Assembly (NCBI GenBank): GCA_029257865.1
Contig: JARIAN010000030.1
Span: 1 to 64,000 of the forward strand
Length of the DNA: 64,000 nucleotides
From: Phocaeicola sp.
GTDB taxonomy: Bacteria; Bacteroidota; Bacteroidia; Bacteroidales; Bacteroidaceae
Reading direction: 5' to 3'
The notes beneath the pieces were generated by a model. It was given only the letters and a program-made list of their open reading frames with translations, was not told the origin of the DNA and did not search any database. Shown here in pieces: positions 1 through 9,685 of the stretch. Within the stretch, counting starts at the first letter, position 1. Each line of letters starts with the position of its first letter. Position numbers and translations under genes: made by a program.

Positions 1-66
1 TACTCTTTAAATGACGAATTATTGTGTAGCGAACAGTTTGAAATTATTATTTAATAGGATTGAAAT

Positions 67-95
67 TTTGGGGTAATAGGCCAAATCTATTTTTG
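67..95 (+). promoter_or_regulatory. Probable promoter of the SusCD/phosphatase operon
   Basis: TTTG at 67-70 and TATTTTTG at 88-95, separated by 17 nt, match the Bacteroidota sigma-70 consensus (TTTG at -33, TAnnTTTG at -7). Transcription would start near 101, about 20 nt before the first ATG at 123. The spacing is slightly short. Bases 1-66 hold nothing else I can recognise. Confidence 0.45.
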
Positions 96-122
96 CGCAA
101 GAATTAAAACAAGAATGATTGT

Positions 123-656
123 ATGAAAAAAACTTTAATTTTTGCATTTGCACTTTCGTTGTTCAATGTGTCCGGTTTATGTGCCGACAATTATGAAAAC
201 AATAACAGGCAAGAGTCTGAAATAGAAATTGCAGCTATATCGCATCAGTGGGAGTTTATGATGGCGCAAGAAGAACCGACTTCTGAAGATTTAGAGTCTA
301 TTTCTGGTACAACGAAGTTTGGTAAAGAAGTAGCTTATTATTATGAGTTGTTTAAGGATGCTTACATTGCAAAAGAAGAGGTTGTCCCAGGAGACCCTAC
401 GCGACGAACAGTTATTCGCAAACCTGATATCTTCAATGCAGTGATGAGTATCGAAAAATCCTTGAAAAAGGCAGTAAAGAAGAATGTATTGTCTAAGGAA
501 GATTCAGGAAAACAATTTTGTCATGTATTAAAAGCTTCGTTAGCTGCAATCGACTCCGATACCCAGTCGTTGGAGCAGGTTCTTAATGAAAATCGTAAAA
601 ATCCGGAGGCTCTTTTACAAATATTTCGCAATATTAATGTTAAAAATATTTATTAG
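123..656 (+). CDS. Small exported protein of unknown function, first gene of SusCD/phosphatase locus
   Basis: A protein of 177 residues with a clear Sec signal peptide (about 1-21, ending in LCA) and a mature part of mixed, largely helical character. I see no lipobox, no repeated motif and no family I recognise. It ends only 5 nt before the SusC gene, so it is very probably translated from the same mRNA and exported to the periplasm. It occupies the place where a regulator often sits in Bacteroides uptake loci, but it has neither a transmembrane helix nor a FecR-like domain, so it is not an obvious anti-sigma factor. A substrate-handling or receptor-accessory role is inference from position only. 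Confidence 0.75.
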   Translation: MKKTLIFAFALSLFNVSGLCADNYENNNRQESEIEIAAISHQWEFMMAQEEPTSEDLESISGTTKFGKEVAYYYELFKDAYIAKEEVVPGDPTRRTVIRKPDIFNAVMSIEKSLKKAVKKNVLSKEDSGKQFCHVLKASLAAIDSDTQSLEQVLNENRKNPEALLQIFRNINVKNIY

Positions 657-661
657 TAGGT

Positions 662-3600
662 ATGAAGTTTAAGTTATGCCTGGCAACTTTATGTCTTTTA
701 GGAAGTATGTCTGCTATGGCTCAGAATTTTAAGGTAAAAGGAATTGTTTGTGATAAGGATGGGGTTGTCATCGGTGCAGCGGTTATGGTAAAAGGTACCA
801 ATATCGGAACAGTGACCGATATAGATGGGAGGTATGAGCTGGAAGTCCCCAAAGATGGGATACTTGTCTTTTCTTATATGGGATATAATTCAATAGAAAA
901 GAAAGTAGTCCGTGCCTCGGAGATAAATATAGAAATGACAGACAATGTACAGGCTATAGATGAAATTGTAGTGACAGCTATAGGAATAAAGCAACAGAAA
1001 AAGAAAATAGGATATACTACTCAGCAGGTAAATACGGAAGCTCTTGATCAGCCGGGTACGGTAAATGTAGGCAATGCACTTTCAGGGCAGATTGCGGGAC
1101 TTACGGTTACAAATCCTACCGGGATTTTTCAGGCTCCAAGTTTCACTCTGAGAGGTAAGGCACCATTGATGGTGATTGATGGTATTCCTGTAGAGTCTGA
1201 TTTGTTTGATGTATCACCAGAGAATATCCAAAGTATCAATGTTCTTAAAGGAACTGCAGCGGCAGCATTGTATGGATCTAGAGGTAAAGATGGAGCTATC
1301 TTGATTACGACAAAATTAGCAGATAAAGATGGACTTACAGTGACTGCAGGATTGTCTAGCATGGTTACTGCCGGGTTTACAGTTTTCCCAAAGACGCAAA
1401 ATCAGTTTGGTTCAGGTTCGCATGGTAAATATGAATTTTGGGATGGGGCTGATGGAGGTATTTCGGATGGTGATATGACTTGGGGACCTGCTTTTGATGG
1501 AAGATTGGTACCGCAATGGAATAGTCCTATTCGCAATAAGGAAACGGGGGAAGTTATACCTTGGTATGGTGACGTAAAAGGCACAGAGTTTGACAATCGT
1601 GAAAAATATGAGCGGGTGGCTATTCCATGGAAATCGCATAATAACCTTGAGGATTTTCTGCAAACGGGTATTATCACCAAAGCTACATTTTCGGTAGCTT
1701 CAAAATCGAAGAAGTCCAATTTTAATTTCAATGGTGATTTCTCTATGCAAAAAGGACAGGTTCCCAATACTTCCGTATATACAGGAGGACTCAATTTTAA
1801 TAGTATGTATTATCTTAGCGATAATGTAACCTTATCGGGTAATCTGTCATATAACAAGGTTTATTCTCCCAATTACCCTCGATATGGGTATGGCCCTAAG
1901 AATCATATGTATACTATTTTGTTGTGGATGGGGAATGATGTAGATGGAAAGGAACTGTCCAAGCACCATTGGCGGCCAGATTCAGAAGGGGTACATCAGG
2001 CAAATTATAATTATGCATGGTATAATAATCCATACTTTTCTGCCTATGAGTTAAATCAGAAGCATGATAGAAATGTAATGAACGGGCAGGTTAAGTTGAA
2101 TTGGGACATTACTTCAGGATTAAGTGTGCAAGGTCGTGCTGCTGCAAGGTTGGAGAGTATTTTTGAAGATTTGGAATCTCCTAAATCGTATATGAACTAT
2201 GGTGATTCTCGTAATGGTGACTACAAAACGTGGAATACAGATCAGTTGGATATTAATGCAGATATGTTATTGAATTATACAAAAGCATTTAGTAGAGATT
2301 ATGCGCTTGCAGTCAATGCCGGTTCTTCTGTATATTATAGACAGATAAAGCGTCAACACCAGTCTACCGATGGTCTCATAATTCCTGGCGTGTTTAATCT
2401 TGGCAATAGTATGAACCCTGTAAAGGCGTCCAATTCTTTGAATGAGAAAGCAATCAAGAGTATATATGCGTCTGTAAACCTTGATTTGTTTGAATCGTTA
2501 TTCCTTACCTTTACAGGTCGCAATGACTGGACCTCAACCATGATAAAAGGGAATAACTCTTATTTCTATCCATCAGTATCCTTAAGTACTATGGTAAATC
2601 AATATATAAGACTTCCTAAATGGATAGATTATCTTAAGTTAAATGGTGCTTGGGCACAGGTTTCAAGCGATTTGGACCCTTATTCGGTCTATGCTACATA
2701 TTCTGAAGGATTGAGATATGGAAACAGTCCGTCGTTCAATTACCCCTCTATGCTGGTTAATTCCAATATATTGCCTCAAAAAACAATTTCATACGAAGTG
2801 GGGTTGTCCACCTCTTTTATGAGAAATCGAATAGGCTTGGATATTACCTATTATCATATGATTGATAAGAACAATATTATCCAGTTGCCGGTGTCTAATG
2901 CTTCAGGATTCACCAGCAGATATGTAAATGGTAACGAATATACAACCAATGGTGCCGAACTTATTCTTTCTGCTACACCGATAAAGAACAAGGACTTTGT
3001 ATGGGATATCTCTACAAATTGGAGTACAAACGTGCGTAAGTTGACTACCATATACAATGGGCAGAATAAGTTTGGTGACTTGAAGGTGGGAGATCGTGCT
3101 GATGCCATATACGATATAGAGTGGGAGAAGACTCCTGATGGATTGTTGATACTTGACCAAAACGGGATGCCTAGGAAAAGTGCATTTAAAACTCATATTG
3201 GCAATATGGACCCAGACGTTAGATATGGGTTACAGAATAAATTAAAGTTTCATCATTTTATTGTAAATATAGATCTTGACGGAGCAATAGGTGGAACAAT
3301 GATTTCTACTACTACACAAAAGATGTGGTGGGGAGGTAAGCATCCTAATTCGACACAGTACAGACAGGCTGAATATGATAAAGGTTCTCCTGTATTCATT
3401 CCTCAAGGAGTAAATGTTGTAAGTGGTGAAGTGAAATATGATATGGATGGCAATATTATTAGCGATACACGAAAATACAAAAAAAATGAAATAGCCGTGG
3501 GATACCAGGAATGGTGCCAAAATTATCCTTATGAAGCAGTAGTGAAAACATCTGAAAGTAAGCTGTACGCAAATGCTTTCAGTAAATCATTCCTAAAGCT

Positions 3601-3802
3601 AAGAAGAGTGGCAGTAACCTATGATTTCAGTCATATGATTTCAAATAAGTGGATTAAGTCGCTTGAGGTCACTCTTTATGGTAATAATCTGATGGTATTA
3701 AAGAAAACTCCATATTTAGATCCTGACTTTGGAAAAGGAGATGCTGACTTGCAAGACCCTTCGGCAAGATATGTAGGAGCTAGTGCGAATATTACTTTTT
3801 AA
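662..3802 (+). CDS. SusC/RagA-family TonB-dependent outer-membrane receptor
   Basis: 1046 residues, the usual size of a SusC-type transporter. Residues 1-20 are a signal peptide (cleavage after AMA). Residues about 22-100 form a carboxypeptidase-D-like regulatory domain (VKGIVCDKDG ... GTVTDIDGRYEL). Then come the family signature DEIVVTAIGI near 100, a plug domain ending near YGSRGKDGAILITTK, and a C-terminal beta barrel finishing in ANITF. The protein pulls substrate through the outer membrane using TonB energy, with the SusD-like protein encoded next as its lid. There is no FecR-interaction (STN) domain at the N-terminus, so signalling to an ECF sigma/anti-sigma pair is unlikely. The downstream genes are phosphatases rather than glycosidases, suggesting a phosphorylated substrate (inference). 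Confidence 0.95.
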   Translation: MKFKLCLATLCLLGSMSAMAQNFKVKGIVCDKDGVVIGAAVMVKGTNIGTVTDIDGRYELEVPKDGILVFSYMGYNSIEKKVVRASEINIEMTDNVQAIDEIVVTAIGIKQQKKKIGYTTQQVNTEALDQPGTVNVGNALSGQIAGLTVTNPTGIFQAPSFTLRGKAPLMVIDGIPVESDLFDVSPENIQSINVLKGTAAAALYGSRGKDGAILITTKLADKDGLTVTAGLSSMVTAGFTVFPKTQNQFGSGSHGKYEFWDGADGGISDGDMTWGPAFDGRLVPQWNSPIRNKETGEVIPWYGDVKGTEFDNREKYERVAIPWKSHNNLEDFLQTGIITKATFSVASKSKKSNFNFNGDFSMQKGQVPNTSVYTGGLNFNSMYYLSDNVTLSGNLSYNKVYSPNYPRYGYGPKNHMYTILLWMGNDVDGKELSKHHWRPDSEGVHQANYNYAWYNNPYFSAYELNQKHDRNVMNGQVKLNWDITSGLSVQGRAAARLESIFEDLESPKSYMNYGDSRNGDYKTWNTDQLDINADMLLNYTKAFSRDYALAVNAGSSVYYRQIKRQHQSTDGLIIPGVFNLGNSMNPVKASNSLNEKAIKSIYASVNLDLFESLFLTFTGRNDWTSTMIKGNNSYFYPSVSLSTMVNQYIRLPKWIDYLKLNGAWAQVSSDLDPYSVYATYSEGLRYGNSPSFNYPSMLVNSNILPQKTISYEVGLSTSFMRNRIGLDITYYHMIDKNNIIQLPVSNASGFTSRYVNGNEYTTNGAELILSATPIKNKDFVWDISTNWSTNVRKLTTIYNGQNKFGDLKVGDRADAIYDIEWEKTPDGLLILDQNGMPRKSAFKTHIGNMDPDVRYGLQNKLKFHHFIVNIDLDGAIGGTMISTTTQKMWWGGKHPNSTQYRQAEYDKGSPVFIPQGVNVVSGEVKYDMDGNIISDTRKYKKNEIAVGYQEWCQNYPYEAVVKTSESKLYANAFSKSFLKLRRVAVTYDFSHMISNKWIKSLEVTLYGNNLMVLKKTPYLDPDFGKGDADLQDPSARYVGASANITF

Positions 3803-3818
3803 TGGAATGGCTGAATAT

Positions 3819-5309
3819 ATGAAACGAAATTTTATTGTCGGTACAGCGCTGTTTATGGCTGTAGCTTTCACCAATACTTCTTGTATTGATTTGATAGAAC
3901 TTAATGAAGACCCTAATAATCCTATTACGATGAACGGACAACCGCAACTTTTGTTCACAGGTATAGCTTACAATGCATTTAATCAGTCGGAAAAAAGTCC
4001 GGCATTCGCAGTTAAACAAGTGGTTCAAACTGATGGAGAAAGTGCTGAGCAGGTGTTTAAATGGTCTAGAGGTGATTTTGATATGTATGATTATATGACG
4101 AATATTTCAAAATTGCAGGAGATTGCCGCCGATGACAGTCCTTATGAAGCATTGACTAAATTCTTTAGAGCAAATTATTTTTTTCATCTCACTATGCGTT
4201 TTGGTGATATTCCATATTCTCAATCTTTAAAAGGAGAAACAGATAAGATATATACACCTTCCTATGATACACAGGAGCAAGTGCTTGAAGGTATTCTCAT
4301 GGAATTGGCGGAAGCTTCAGAAATCCTTTCACAGTCGGAGGGGAAAATATTGGGTGACATTATTTATAATGGTGATTTGTTGAAATGGAGAAAACTGGTC
4401 AATAGCTATCGTTTACGTATACTGATGGCTCTATCGGACAAGGAATATGTAGGAAACATTAATATAAAAAAGACATTCGCTGATATTGTGGATGAAGGGA
4501 TATTGATGGAAAGTGCAGAGGATGACGGACAGCTGAAATATATCGATCAAGAGGGTAACAGATATCCATTCTTTAATGATAGTGATTTTGGCTCTGGTCT
4601 TTATATGGATGAAACATATGTTAAGCTTCTTGCCGAGAGGAAGGACCCTCGTCTTTTTGCCATAGCTACCCGAACTCCTAATTCTCTGAAGGCTGGAAAG
4701 ACTGTAGATGATTTTACCGCTTATGATGGAGGCGATCCTTCAGTGCCGTACAGTGAAGTTAATGATAAGGCAACAAGGGGAGATTGCTCCAAGCCAGCAG
4801 ACCGTTATTATAAAACTCCGACTAATGAGCCGATGATTTTGTTAGGGTATTCAGAGCAGCAATTGACTATTGCAGAAGCTATCGTGAGAGGATGGTTAAC
4901 TGGGAATGCCCAGATTTATTACAATTCTGCTGTAAAAGCCTCTTTTGATTTTTATAGTAGATATGCTCCTCAAGTAGGGTCTTATCTTACTGTTGATGAT
5001 GCAGAAGAATACTTGAATCGTGATAATGTAGCTTTGAAACCTGATCTTAAAGTGGAAGAAAAAATAGAACGGATCATTATACAGAAATATATACCATCAT
5101 TCCTGCAAGGAAGGCTTTGGTTGACATACATTGAAGCTCTGAGAACAGGATATCCAACATTGAAACGTGCGGAAGGGGTGTTGTTACCCAATAGATGGAT
5201 GTATCCTCAAAGTGAATATAATAATAATCCGGAAAATGTAAAAGCGGCTATTGATGCTCAGTTTGATGGAAATGATAATATATATTCTGTAACATGGTGG
5301 AGAAAATGA
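3819..5309 (+). CDS. SusD/RagB-type nutrient-binding lipoprotein (SusD-like_2 group)
   Basis: I place the start at 3819 (MKRNFIVG), giving 496 residues. An upstream GTG at 3783 and an ATG at 3807 are in frame but would prefix the signal peptide and overlap the SusC gene more. The N-terminus is a lipoprotein signal with Cys at residue 22 (TNTSC), followed by LNEDPNNP, a stretch typical of the SusD-like_2 (PF12771) branch. The helical TPR-like body includes NSYRLRILMALSD and the C-terminal region around RLWLTYIEALRTGYP. It is an outer-membrane lipoprotein that closes over the SusC barrel and binds substrate at the cell surface. It lies immediately after SusC and 22 nt before a phosphoesterase. 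Confidence 0.92.
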   Translation: MKRNFIVGTALFMAVAFTNTSCIDLIELNEDPNNPITMNGQPQLLFTGIAYNAFNQSEKSPAFAVKQVVQTDGESAEQVFKWSRGDFDMYDYMTNISKLQEIAADDSPYEALTKFFRANYFFHLTMRFGDIPYSQSLKGETDKIYTPSYDTQEQVLEGILMELAEASEILSQSEGKILGDIIYNGDLLKWRKLVNSYRLRILMALSDKEYVGNINIKKTFADIVDEGILMESAEDDGQLKYIDQEGNRYPFFNDSDFGSGLYMDETYVKLLAERKDPRLFAIATRTPNSLKAGKTVDDFTAYDGGDPSVPYSEVNDKATRGDCSKPADRYYKTPTNEPMILLGYSEQQLTIAEAIVRGWLTGNAQIYYNSAVKASFDFYSRYAPQVGSYLTVDDAEEYLNRDNVALKPDLKVEEKIERIIIQKYIPSFLQGRLWLTYIEALRTGYPTLKRAEGVLLPNRWMYPQSEYNNNPENVKAAIDAQFDGNDNIYSVTWWRK

Positions 5310-5331
5310 TTGATAACTAAAAATAAACGAT

Positions 5332-6321
5332 ATGAATATTAGATTATTTTTTACAATTGTATTGCTTTTGAGTGCATTGGGAATAAGTGCTCAGACATTG
5401 ACTTTCAATAAGGAAAAGAAATTTAAAATAGTGCAATTTACTGATGTTCACTGGACACCAGGTAATGATGCCAGTAAGGAGGCGGAAGAGAGAATGAATG
5501 AAATTCTTGATTGTGAAAATCCTGATTTGGTGGTTTTTACAGGTGATGTAGTATATGGTAGTCCTGCATCAGAGGCATTGGATAAAGCTCTTCAGCCTAC
5601 TGTGATGCGCAATATTCCTTTTGCGGTGACATGGGGCAACCACGATGATGAGTTTGATATGACGCGTCATCAGTTGTCTGAATATCTAAAGGGTAAACCT
5701 AACAATCTAACATCAACAACTGATGGTATCTCTGGAGTAACTAATTATATCCTTTCTCTAAAATCGGCTTATACAGATAGTATAGCGGCTGTGTTGTATT
5801 TCCTAGATAGTAATTCTTACTCTCCTTTGAAATCTGTAAAAGGTTATGGTTGGATTGAATCAGATCAAGTAGAGTGGTATCGTAAGGAAAGTAAAAAAAT
5901 CGTTGATAGTCATAATGGTTGTCCACTTCCTGCTTTAGCGTTTTTCCATATTCCATTTCCTGAATACAATGAGGCTTCACGAAATGAAAATGCTCTTCTT
6001 ATTGGAACAAGAAAAGAAGAAGCATGTGCTCCTAAAATCAATACTGGGCTTTATGCTGCAATGTTGGAGCAGCAGGATGTGATGGCTACATTTGTAGGGC
6101 ATGACCATGTGAATGATTATGTAGTCAATTGGAATAATATATTGCTGGGTTATGGACGGTTTACAGGAGGGAAAACAGTGTATCATGATATACCTGGTGG
6201 TAATGGCGCACGAGTGATTGAACTTACAGAAGGAAGGCGTGAATTTAAGTCGTGGATAAGGTTGGCTGCAGGCAAGGTAATCAATGAGATAATGTATCCA
6301 ATTGATTTTGTAAAGAAATAA
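5332..6321 (+). CDS. Exported calcineurin-like metallophosphoesterase
   Basis: 329 residues with a signal peptide (about 1-20, ISAQ). The dimetal motifs of the family are all present: FTDVHW (Asp38, His40), GDVVYG (71-76), GNHDDE (102-107) and GHDHVND (near 256). Overall it resembles the purple-acid-phosphatase-like/Dcr2 branch of phosphoesterases. It should hydrolyse a phosphomono- or diester in the periplasm or at the surface. Lying between the SusD-like gene and a PafA-like phosphatase, it probably acts on what the SusCD pair imports. The exact substrate cannot be read from the sequence. Same operon: 22 nt after SusD and 35 nt before the next gene. Confidence 0.9.
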   Translation: MNIRLFFTIVLLLSALGISAQTLTFNKEKKFKIVQFTDVHWTPGNDASKEAEERMNEILDCENPDLVVFTGDVVYGSPASEALDKALQPTVMRNIPFAVTWGNHDDEFDMTRHQLSEYLKGKPNNLTSTTDGISGVTNYILSLKSAYTDSIAAVLYFLDSNSYSPLKSVKGYGWIESDQVEWYRKESKKIVDSHNGCPLPALAFFHIPFPEYNEASRNENALLIGTRKEEACAPKINTGLYAAMLEQQDVMATFVGHDHVNDYVVNWNNILLGYGRFTGGKTVYHDIPGGNGARVIELTEGRREFKSWIRLAAGKVINEIMYPIDFVKK

Positions 6322-6356
6322 CGGCTTCTTTCAAATAAGCAAAATATAAAAAAGTA

Positions 6357-8009
6357 ATGAAACGGAAAATAATATTGGCTTTGATTATAATACTCTATGG
6401 AGTGACTGGTGTAATAGGACAGGCTTTAACTTCACGTCCTAAATTGATAGTGGGAATTGTGGTTGACCAAATGAGATGGGATTATTTGCATCGTTTTGGT
6501 GAACGCTTTGGAAAAGGAGGCTTCAAGCGTCTTTTAAATGATGGTTTCTGTTGTGATAATGCGCAGCTGAATTATATACCCACAATAACGGCTATAGGTC
6601 ATACGTCTATTTACACAGGTTCTGTTCCATCGATTCATGGCATTGCTGGAAATGAATTTTATAAAAACGGTAAAAGGGTCTATTGTACAGATGATGGGAC
6701 TGTCAGAAGTGTAGGGACAGCAAGTAAGGCTGGACAGATGTCACCAAGGAATTTACTAGTAACGACAATCGGGGATGAATTGAAACTTGCTACGAATTTT
6801 AGGTCGAAAGTGATAGGTATATCTTTGAAAGATCGTGCTTCAATACTTCCAGCGGGCCATACTCCTGATGCTGCTTATTGGTTTGATGATGAGACTGGAA
6901 ACTTTGTTACTAGTTCGTATTATATGGACAGATTGCCTGAGTGGGTGAAAGAATTCAATCAAAGGAAACTTCCTTATAAGATGCTTATGCAAGATTGGAG
7001 TACGTTGTATCCTATAGAAACTTATGAGGAGAGTTCTTCTGACGATAATAAATTTGAAAAACCTCTTGTTAAAGGGAATGCTCCTGTTTTTCCTATAAAA
7101 ACTTCTTCTATATTTTCCGATTCTGGGTATAAAATTATAAGAACGTCTCCTTATGGAAATACACTTACTCTCAAAATGGCAGAAGAAGCTGTGAAAGCTG
7201 AAAAAATGGGGCAAGAAGGTACTACGGATTTGCTTACAGTCAGTTTATCTTCTACAGATTATATCGGGCATCAGTTTGGTACGTATGCGATAGAAACAGA
7301 AGATACATACCTCAGACTTGATAAGGATTTGGAGGAGTTCTTTGGTGTATTGGATGACAAAGTAGGTAAAGGAAATTATCTGTTATTTCTTACAGCCGAT
7401 CATGCTGCCACTCATAATTTTACGTTTATGCAGACTAACCGACTGCCGGCAGGTGGATGGGTATTGCCTGAAACAAAAAAGAGGTTGGAGGCTTTTCTGA
7501 AAAAGACATTTAGAACAGAAATTGAGTTCGTTAAGGATATTCTCAATTATCAGGTGTTCATAAATAATGAAGAAATATCAAGACGAGGATTGGATTGTGA
7601 AGAGGTAAGGTTTAAGGCTATAAGTTTTTTAAAGAAAAATCAATGTTTTGCATATGTTCTTGATATGAATAAACTGAAGGAATCATCTGTTCCTAATCAT
7701 ATAGTAGAACGTGTTGTAAATGGGTATAACTGGCATCGTAGTGGTGATATTCAATTGATATTGCAGCCTGGCTATTACAATATTGATACGTTGGATAATA
7801 TAGGAGGTACAGATCATGGTGTGTGGAATCCTTATGATAGTCATATACCACTTATTTTTATGGGATGGAATGTTTGTAAAGGACATACAACTAAGTCTGT
7901 GAATATTACCGATATTGCACCTACTATTTGTTCTCTTATAAATATACAAGTACCTAATGGCTGTATTGGGACTCCTATTGAGGTAAATGTTCAAGATGTA
8001 TGTAAGTGA
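6357..8009 (+). CDS. PafA-like alkaline phosphatase (type I phosphodiesterase superfamily)
   Basis: 550 residues with an N-terminal signal peptide (about 1-21). The motifs of phosphate-irrepressible PafA-type phosphatases are visible: metal ligand Asp37 in VVDQMRWDYL, probable nucleophile Thr78 in PTITAIGHTSIYTG, STDYIGHQFG (metal Asp/His), LTADHAA, and GGTDHGVWNPYDSHIPLIF near the C-terminus. It should be a zinc-dependent periplasmic phosphomonoesterase that releases inorganic phosphate. It is the last gene of the uptake operon and is followed by a strong hairpin at 8171-8209. PafA is the nearest family by motif, but a diesterase specificity cannot be excluded by eye. Confidence 0.87.
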   Translation: MKRKIILALIIILYGVTGVIGQALTSRPKLIVGIVVDQMRWDYLHRFGERFGKGGFKRLLNDGFCCDNAQLNYIPTITAIGHTSIYTGSVPSIHGIAGNEFYKNGKRVYCTDDGTVRSVGTASKAGQMSPRNLLVTTIGDELKLATNFRSKVIGISLKDRASILPAGHTPDAAYWFDDETGNFVTSSYYMDRLPEWVKEFNQRKLPYKMLMQDWSTLYPIETYEESSSDDNKFEKPLVKGNAPVFPIKTSSIFSDSGYKIIRTSPYGNTLTLKMAEEAVKAEKMGQEGTTDLLTVSLSSTDYIGHQFGTYAIETEDTYLRLDKDLEEFFGVLDDKVGKGNYLLFLTADHAATHNFTFMQTNRLPAGGWVLPETKKRLEAFLKKTFRTEIEFVKDILNYQVFINNEEISRRGLDCEEVRFKAISFLKKNQCFAYVLDMNKLKESSVPNHIVERVVNGYNWHRSGDIQLILQPGYYNIDTLDNIGGTDHGVWNPYDSHIPLIFMGWNVCKGHTTKSVNITDIAPTICSLINIQVPNGCIGTPIEVNVQDVCK

Positions 8010-8170
8010 ATAGGGTGTTATAAACTAGTGTAAATGGAAATCTATTGTTAGGATATAATTGCTGAATTTTGAGTCTAGTTTATCTTTTATGCTTACAAAA
8101 ACTTATATATGGTGTTTAAAGAAAATAATAGGATGAATAAGGTGTAAGTAAAGGAAAGTTGTAAAAATAT

Positions 8171-8209
8171 GAAAGGCTGGACTTTCTGAAAAGAGAAATC
8201 CAGCCTTTC
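8171..8209. terminator. Bidirectional terminator between pafA-like gene and nuoN
   Basis: GAAAGGCTGGA (8171-8181) and TCCAGCCTTTC (8199-8209) are perfect inverted repeats, with an inner TTTCT/AGAAA extension. On the minus strand the stem is followed by ATATTTTTAC, so it best serves the nuo operon. It also lies between the two convergent transcripts. Confidence 0.8.
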
Positions 8210-8232
8210 GTCTATCTGAATGGATAAGCCTG

Positions 8233-9657
8233 TTACAGAGTAGCTATATCTTGTAGTAAGGTATATACTCCACTGCAAAGTCCCAGTAAGATGATGCCAG
8301 CCAAACAGATGCCCAGCGAGATGCGAGTAAGCATGCTGCTACGGAAAGTAGGTAGAGGCTGTTCGTTTGGAGTGATGTATATTGCCTTTACAATCAGCAG
8401 ATAATAATAAAGTGAAATGATGGTATTGACCAATGCCAGGAAGACCACCAGCCAATGTCCGGCTTGGAAAGCCGAGGCAAAGACAAAGAACTTGGAGAAG
8501 AATCCGGCAAATGGAGGAATACCAGCCAGTGAGAACAAGGCCAAAGTCATCACGAAAGTCAGGCGAGGGTTGGTATGGTATAGCCCGTTGTAAGAGTCGC
8601 GGTCTACCTTTCCCTGGTTATGCTGCTCTATGGTTCCGATGACACCGAAAATTGCCAAGTTGGCCACGATGTATACTACCACATAATACACCAGTGAAGC
8701 CATTCCTTGAGTAGATGCTCCCAAGACAGCCAGCAAGATATATCCGGCCTGTGAGATACTGCTGTAAGCCATAAATCGTTTCAAGTTGCTTTGCAAGATA
8801 GCAAAGATATTGGCTATTGTGATAGTGATAACGATGACTACTTCAATCAGTAGGCTCCATTGTTCAATCATAGGAGTGAATACACGCAGCAAGATGTTCA
8901 TCAAGGTGAAGGCTGCTGCTCCTTTGGAGATGACTGACAAGTATCCGCTTACAGGAGTTGGAGCTCCCTGGTAGGTGTCTGGTGTCCACATGTGGAAAGG
9001 TACAAGGCTCAACTTGAAACCAAGTCCGGCAAAGAAGAATACCATGGCGAGAATTTGCAGCGGTGTTCCTGCGATAGAATTGATGATGTCTGCAAAATAC
9101 ATTGTGCCGCAGGTGCCGTAGATAAGCGACAAGCCGTAGAGCATCAATGCTGACGAGAACATGGAACTCAGGATAAACTTGGCTCCGGCTTCGGCACTTT
9201 GATGGCGATATTTGTCGAAAGCTACCAGACAGGCCATCGGGATGCTGGCCAGTTCCAGTCCTACATAGAAAAGCAGGAAACTGCCGGCGCTGACCATAAA
9301 GAACATACCTGTCAGAGTAGCCAGTGTGAGCAGGTAGAATTCTCCTGCTTTGTGGCGCGTATCCGGGCGTGACAGCCAAGTATCTGCTTGAAGAAATACC
9401 AGCAGGGTACCTGCCGAGAGTAGTGTCTTTACTGCCGAAGTCATAGGAGTGTTATGATACATGCCTCCGAAGGCTTCTCCGGGGGTAGGGACAAGGTTCA
9501 GAACAATGTGCAGCACCAATAGTCCGCAAGCTGTTACCTGAAGAGGTTTATGTGCAGGAGCCTTGCATACCAGGTCGGTAACCAATACAATGAGCAGTAT
9601 GATTATCAAGCTGATTTCGGCTTGCATGGGAAACAGATTTATAAAATTCATTGTCAT
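8233..9657 (-). CDS. nuoN: Complex I membrane subunit N (proton-pumping antiporter-like)
   Basis: 474 residues with about 14 hydrophobic helices. Family landmarks include [20 protein letters not shown] (the helix with the conserved Glu), [19 protein letters not shown] (conserved Lys and the TPD motif) and [11 protein letters not shown]. NuoN is one of three Mrp-antiporter-like subunits that translocate protons in the membrane arm of respiratory complex I. It is the last gene of the 11-gene operon, 28 nt after nuoM, which is the normal gene order. Confidence 0.95.
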   Translation of the reverse strand: MTMNFINLFPMQAEISLIIILLIVLVTDLVCKAPAHKPLQVTACGLLVLHIVLNLVPTPGEAFGGMYHNTPMTSAVKTLLSAGTLLVFLQADTWLSRPDTRHKAGEFYLLTLATLTGMFFMVSAGSFLLFYVGLELASIPMACLVAFDKYRHQSAEAGAKFILSSMFSSALMLYGLSLIYGTCGTMYFADIINSIAGTPLQILAMVFFFAGLGFKLSLVPFHMWTPDTYQGAPTPVSGYLSVISKGAAAFTLMNILLRVFTPMIEQWSLLIEVVIVITITIANIFAILQSNLKRFMAYSSISQAGYILLAVLGASTQGMASLVYYVVVYIVANLAIFGVIGTIEQHNQGKVDRDSYNGLYHTNPRLTFVMTLALFSLAGIPPFAGFFSKFFVFASAFQAGHWLVVFLALVNTIISLYYYLLIVKAIYITPNEQPLPTFRSSMLTRISLGICLAGIILLGLCSGVYTLLQDIATL

Positions 9658-9685
9658 ATTGTTTTTGTTGATTCTTGGATAAGGT

